Shown here piece by piece: positions 61,378-64,000 of a stretch of DNA of 64,000 bases. Within the stretch, counting starts at the first letter, position 1, and the number at the start of each line of letters is the position of its first letter. The notes under the pieces were generated by a model, which was given only the letters and a program-made list of their open reading frames with translations, was not told where the DNA came from and ran no database searches. This DNA is from Bog-375 sp049698695 (lineage in GTDB: Bacteria > Acidobacteriota > Terriglobia > Bryobacterales > Bryobacteraceae), in NCBI GenBank assembly GCA_049698695.1, contig JBAVYH010000105.1:1-64000 (forward strand), written 5' to 3'. Both the position numbers and the translations under genes were made by a program.

Positions 61378-62526
61378 TTGCTGGACGCACTGAGAATCGG
61401 CTGGCCGCGAGCGACGGCGTGGGCCCGGGCGGTGCTGGCCGCGGTGGCGCTGGGGTGGATCTTCTTCGGCCAGTCCGGCGCTTTTTCGATATCTTTCTAC
61501 CTGATGGCGCTGTACCTGGTCTGCGCTGTCCTGCTAGCGGTGCAAGCGCGCACGCCGCATGGCGTTTTCGCGCTGCTGGTGCTGGTTGCCGACGTCGTCT
61601 ACCTGCTGGTGGCCGCGGCTTATGGCGGAGAACGGCTGCTCTGGTTCGGTCCGGTCTTCTTGCTTTACGTGCTGGCGGAAGCCCTGGCATTTTTCGGCGT
61701 GACGGAGGTGGCGCTGGTGTCGGCGGTGGCTGCTGCATTCTGCATTGCACAACCGTCGCTGGCGCTGGACTCTCTGCTGAGAACGGTGGTGGTGGGCGGC
61801 GCGTTGGCCTGCGGCGCGGCCCTCTACAAGCGGCGGATGACCACGCGCCTCGCCGCGCTCGAAGGGCGGGCCGCCAAGGCGCAGCAGGAGGCCGAGAAAG
61901 CCCGTGAAACCGAGCGCCAGCGGATCGCCTCGGATTTTCACGATGGCCCGCTGCAAAGTTTCATCAGCCTGCAAATGCGCCTCGAGATTCTGAAGAAGCT
62001 GCTGGAGCGCGATTTCGAAGCCGGCATGGAGGAGTTGCGGGGACTGCAATCCCTGGCGGTGGGACAGGTACGCGACCTGCGTATGTTCCTGAATGCGATG
62101 CGGCCGGTGGACGTGGATGGCGCCAATTTCGTGGCTACCGCGCGGCGCACTGCCGAATCGTTCCAGAAGGAAAGCGGCATTCCGGTGACGTTCAACAGCT
62201 CGGCAGGGCCGATCGGCCTGCCGCCGGAGATGACCGCCGAAGCGCTGCAGATGATTCGCGAAGCACTGCACAATGTGCAGAAGCACGCCGCGGCCACGCG
62301 TGTCGCCGTGTCGCTCGAAAAGGCCGGGGCCGGCCTGGAGATCTCGATCGAAGACAATGGACACGGCTTCGCGTTTTCCGGGTCGTATTCGCTCGAGGAG
62401 CTCGAACTGCTGCGGCTCGGCCCGGCCAGCCTGAAGCGGCGCGCCCGCTCGCTGAACGCGGATATGCAGCTCGAATCGCGCCCCGGCCGCGGCACGGGGC
62501 TGAAGGTTCGCATCCCGCTGCAATAA
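61378..62526 (+). CDS. NarL-class sensor histidine kinase (HisKA_3)
   Basis: The 382-residue protein has about six TM helices (15-150), a coiled linker, HisKA_3 with phospho-acceptor His188 in SDFHDGPLQSFISLQMRLE, and a HATPase with DNGHGFAF and the ending GRGTGLKVRIPLQ. It starts at a TTG with GGAAG overlapping the preceding stop. NarL-type response regulators are its expected partners, but none is in the window, so its output is unknown. Confidence 0.86.
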   Translation: MLDALRIGWPRATAWARAVLAAVALGWIFFGQSGAFSISFYLMALYLVCAVLLAVQARTPHGVFALLVLVADVVYLLVAAAYGGERLLWFGPVFLLYVLAEALAFFGVTEVALVSAVAAAFCIAQPSLALDSLLRTVVVGGALACGAALYKRRMTTRLAALEGRAAKAQQEAEKARETERQRIASDFHDGPLQSFISLQMRLEILKKLLERDFEAGMEELRGLQSLAVGQVRDLRMFLNAMRPVDVDGANFVATARRTAESFQKESGIPVTFNSSAGPIGLPPEMTAEALQMIREALHNVQKHAAATRVAVSLEKAGAGLEISIEDNGHGFAFSGSYSLEELELLRLGPASLKRRARSLNADMQLESRPGRGTGLKVRIPLQ

Positions 62527-62555
62527 GGGGTCCGGCGTGTGGTACGCTTATCGCC

Positions 62556-63713
62556 GTGAACGTCGGTATCACCTGTTATCCAACCTACGGCGGCAGCGGC
62601 ATCGTCGCCACCGAACTCGGCATGGAACTGGCCGCGCGCGGGCACGAGGTCCACTTCATCACCTACGCCAACCCGATCCGCCTCGACCCCTGTTCGCCGC
62701 GCATCCATTACCACGAAGTCGAAGTCTCAAATTATCCGCTGTTCCAATACCCGCCCTATTGCCTGGCGCTGGCGTCGCGCATGGCGGATGTGGCCGAAGC
62801 CTACGCGCTCGACCTTCTGCACGTGCATTACGCCATCCCGCACTCCATCTCCGCCATGCTGGCGCAGCAGATTCTGGCGCCCAAGCGCCGTCTGCCTTTC
62901 ATCACCACATTGCACGGCACCGATATTACGCTAGTGGGAACCGATCCTTCCTACTTCCCCATCACCAAGTTTTCGATCGAGCGATCCGACGGTATTACTG
63001 CCATCAGCGAATACCTGCGCCAGCAGACGGTGGACGTGTTTGGCATCGGCGACCAGATCCGCGTGATCAAGAACTTCGTCAACTGCGATCTGTACCATCC
63101 CGATAACTCGAAGAGCGGCGCCGCGGCGTACTCGCCCGATGGTGAGAAGCTGTTGATTCACCTTTCCAACTTCCGTCCGGTCAAGCGCGTGCTCGACTGT
63201 GTCCGCATCCTGACCGAGGTGCGCCGCAAGGTGCCTGCGCGGCTGCTGATGGTGGGCGACGGTCCCGACCGGCTGCCGGCCGAGCACCTGGCGCGCGAGT
63301 TGAAGGTGGATCGCCATGTCTTGTTCCTCGGCAAACAGGACCACGTGGAGCGCATCATCCCTCTGGCGCACGTGCTGCTGATGCCGAGCGATCTGGAGTC
63401 GTTCGGGCTGGTGGCGCTCGAAGCCATGGCGTGCGGCGTAGTGCCGGTGGCCACCCGCGTGGGCGGCGTGCCCGAGCTCATCACCGACGGCGAAGACGGT
63501 TACCTGGAAGCCCCAGGCGACATCGCTGCGCAGGCCGCCCGCGTGGCCGCGCTGCTGAACGACGACGCGCTGCATTCGCGCATGGCCGGCGCCGGCCGCT
63601 GGAACGCCTCCGAGCGCTTCTGCTCGGAGAAAATCATCCCGCAATACGAGCAATATTACGAAGACGTGGTGGCAGGGAGGCAGGGGGCGGCGCAAGCGGG
63701 AGGTCAAGGCTGA
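62556..63713 (+). CDS. bshA: Bacillithiol biosynthesis glycosyltransferase BshA
   Basis: BshA transfers GlcNAc from UDP-GlcNAc to L-malate, the first step of bacillithiol synthesis. The 385-residue GT4 protein starts MNVGITCYPTYGGSGIVATE, has HVHYAIPHSISAMLAQQILA, TLHGTDITLVGTDPSYFPIT and the donor blocks LIHLSNFRPVKRVLDCVRIL and LLMPSDLESFGLVALEAMAC. These are the signature blocks of BshA rather than generic GT4 enzymes. bshB and bshC are not in the window. Confidence 0.9.
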   Translation: MNVGITCYPTYGGSGIVATELGMELAARGHEVHFITYANPIRLDPCSPRIHYHEVEVSNYPLFQYPPYCLALASRMADVAEAYALDLLHVHYAIPHSISAMLAQQILAPKRRLPFITTLHGTDITLVGTDPSYFPITKFSIERSDGITAISEYLRQQTVDVFGIGDQIRVIKNFVNCDLYHPDNSKSGAAAYSPDGEKLLIHLSNFRPVKRVLDCVRILTEVRRKVPARLLMVGDGPDRLPAEHLARELKVDRHVLFLGKQDHVERIIPLAHVLLMPSDLESFGLVALEAMACGVVPVATRVGGVPELITDGEDGYLEAPGDIAAQAARVAALLNDDALHSRMAGAGRWNASERFCSEKIIPQYEQYYEDVVAGRQGAAQAGGQG

Positions 63714-63831
63714 GCGCCCAACACCGTGCGGACATTGTATAGTGGACAGGGAAATGGAAACACGTAGGCAGTCACGGGTTTTGCTCCCGAGGCTCGCGAT
63801 TTGTACCGTAGTGCTGTAGAATTGCCCTCAG

Positions 63832-64000
63832 TTGCAGCAAGATGATCAGCCCGAATACCCCAAGGATCTAAAGGGTAGGAAGCAGCTGCTCGTACTCCGC
63901 CGCAGACTAGTCGGGGTCGGGGTTGCGGCAATACTCGCTTCAACCTTTCTGGCGATTCTCCTTCGCTGGCTGGCGCTCACGTACATTCAAGCCGAGCAGC
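63832..64000 (+). CDS. N-terminal part of a single-TM membrane protein (cut by window end)
   Basis: From a TTG at 63832 the frame stays open to the window edge (56 codons): a polar start (QQDDQPEYPKDLKGRKQLLV), a basic RRR, then one hydrophobic helix (VGVGVAAILASTFLAILLRW) and the start of a periplasmic part. It has the shape of a signal-anchor membrane protein, but the family cannot be named. Length is unknown because the gene runs off the window. Confidence 0.5.
   Translation, partial: MQQDDQPEYPKDLKGRKQLLVLRRRLVGVGVAAILASTFLAILLRWLALTYIQAEQ

Noticed and set aside
1..64000. CRISPR array, prophage or integrative element
   Set aside because: No regularly spaced repeats, phage structural genes, or integrase beside a tRNA were seen; the only recombinase sequence is a lone domain without a catalytic part.

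Overview
The window is high-GC, gene-dense bacterial chromosome and most probably comes from an acidobacterium of the Bryobacterales/Solibacter type. The supporting signs are protein families typical of that group: two ADOP-type MacB/FtsX permeases (one intact and paired with a PadR regulator, one decayed), an Oar-like TonB-dependent receptor with an N-terminal carboxypeptidase-regulatory domain, a large exported protein ending in the Solibacter-type C-terminal domain (TIGR03437-like), a bacillithiol glycosyltransferase (bshA), and many short palindromic repeats between genes. No rRNA, tRNA, CRISPR array or prophage was seen.

Layout. 0-7.4 kb: translation genes (infB, a DUF503/YlxP gene, rbfA), then apbE and the tetrapyrrole genes hemE, hemH and hemY, mostly overlapping or tightly packed. 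7.3-9.7 kb: a MarR-GNAT fusion with a readable promoter/operator, a small hypothetical, and the ferritin-VIT1 iron exporter MbfA. 9.7-18.5 kb, all on the minus strand: an OmpR/HK two-component system upstream of an RraA-like gene that overlaps an adaptor, an RND pump and a TolC channel. 18.8-24.7 kb: ADOP permease, 5'-truncated PadR, DUF3300 protein, SpoIIE-type phosphatase and a transposase relic, with part of this stretch lower in GC. 24.7-28.5 kb: CHASE2 histidine kinase with an NtrC-class regulator, then a RelE/ParE toxin-antitoxin pair. 28.6-35.8 kb: sialate O-acetylesterase, DUF4287/DUF5655 protein, decayed ADOP permease, TonB receptor and a GNAT. 35.9-38.6 kb: hrcA-grpE-dnaJ without dnaK.

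38.9-45.4 kb is accessory: a lower-GC single-TM protein, a small membrane protein, an SpoIIAA/STAS-like protein that may use an AUU start, a hypothetical gene whose last 24 codons recur as a stray copy 1.8 kb downstream, a GT2-methyltransferase pair lying between those copies, an exported carboxypeptidase-regulatory protein and a lone Recombinase domain. 45.6-49.8 kb: xseA, queE/queC and a GT4 glycosyltransferase. 49.8-57.8 kb: two ECF sigma/anti-sigma modules around envelope genes (YtxH protein, TolC family, OmpA family). 57.9-64 kb: the large exported protein, an orotate-phosphoribosyltransferase-like gene, a methyltransferase with a signal peptide, a NarL-class kinase, bshA and the start of a membrane protein cut by the window end.

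The most novel-looking material is non-coding and architectural: two families of palindromic REP/MITE-like elements at six loci, with a relic resembling a REP-associated transposase; a MarR promoter whose spacer and -35 box are built from two overlapping palindromes; the duplicated gene tail around the GT2-methyltransferase pair; and the coupling of an RraA-like protein to an RND pump. I did not find a clearly new multi-gene defence or biosynthetic system. All family assignments are from reading the sequence, with no database search.
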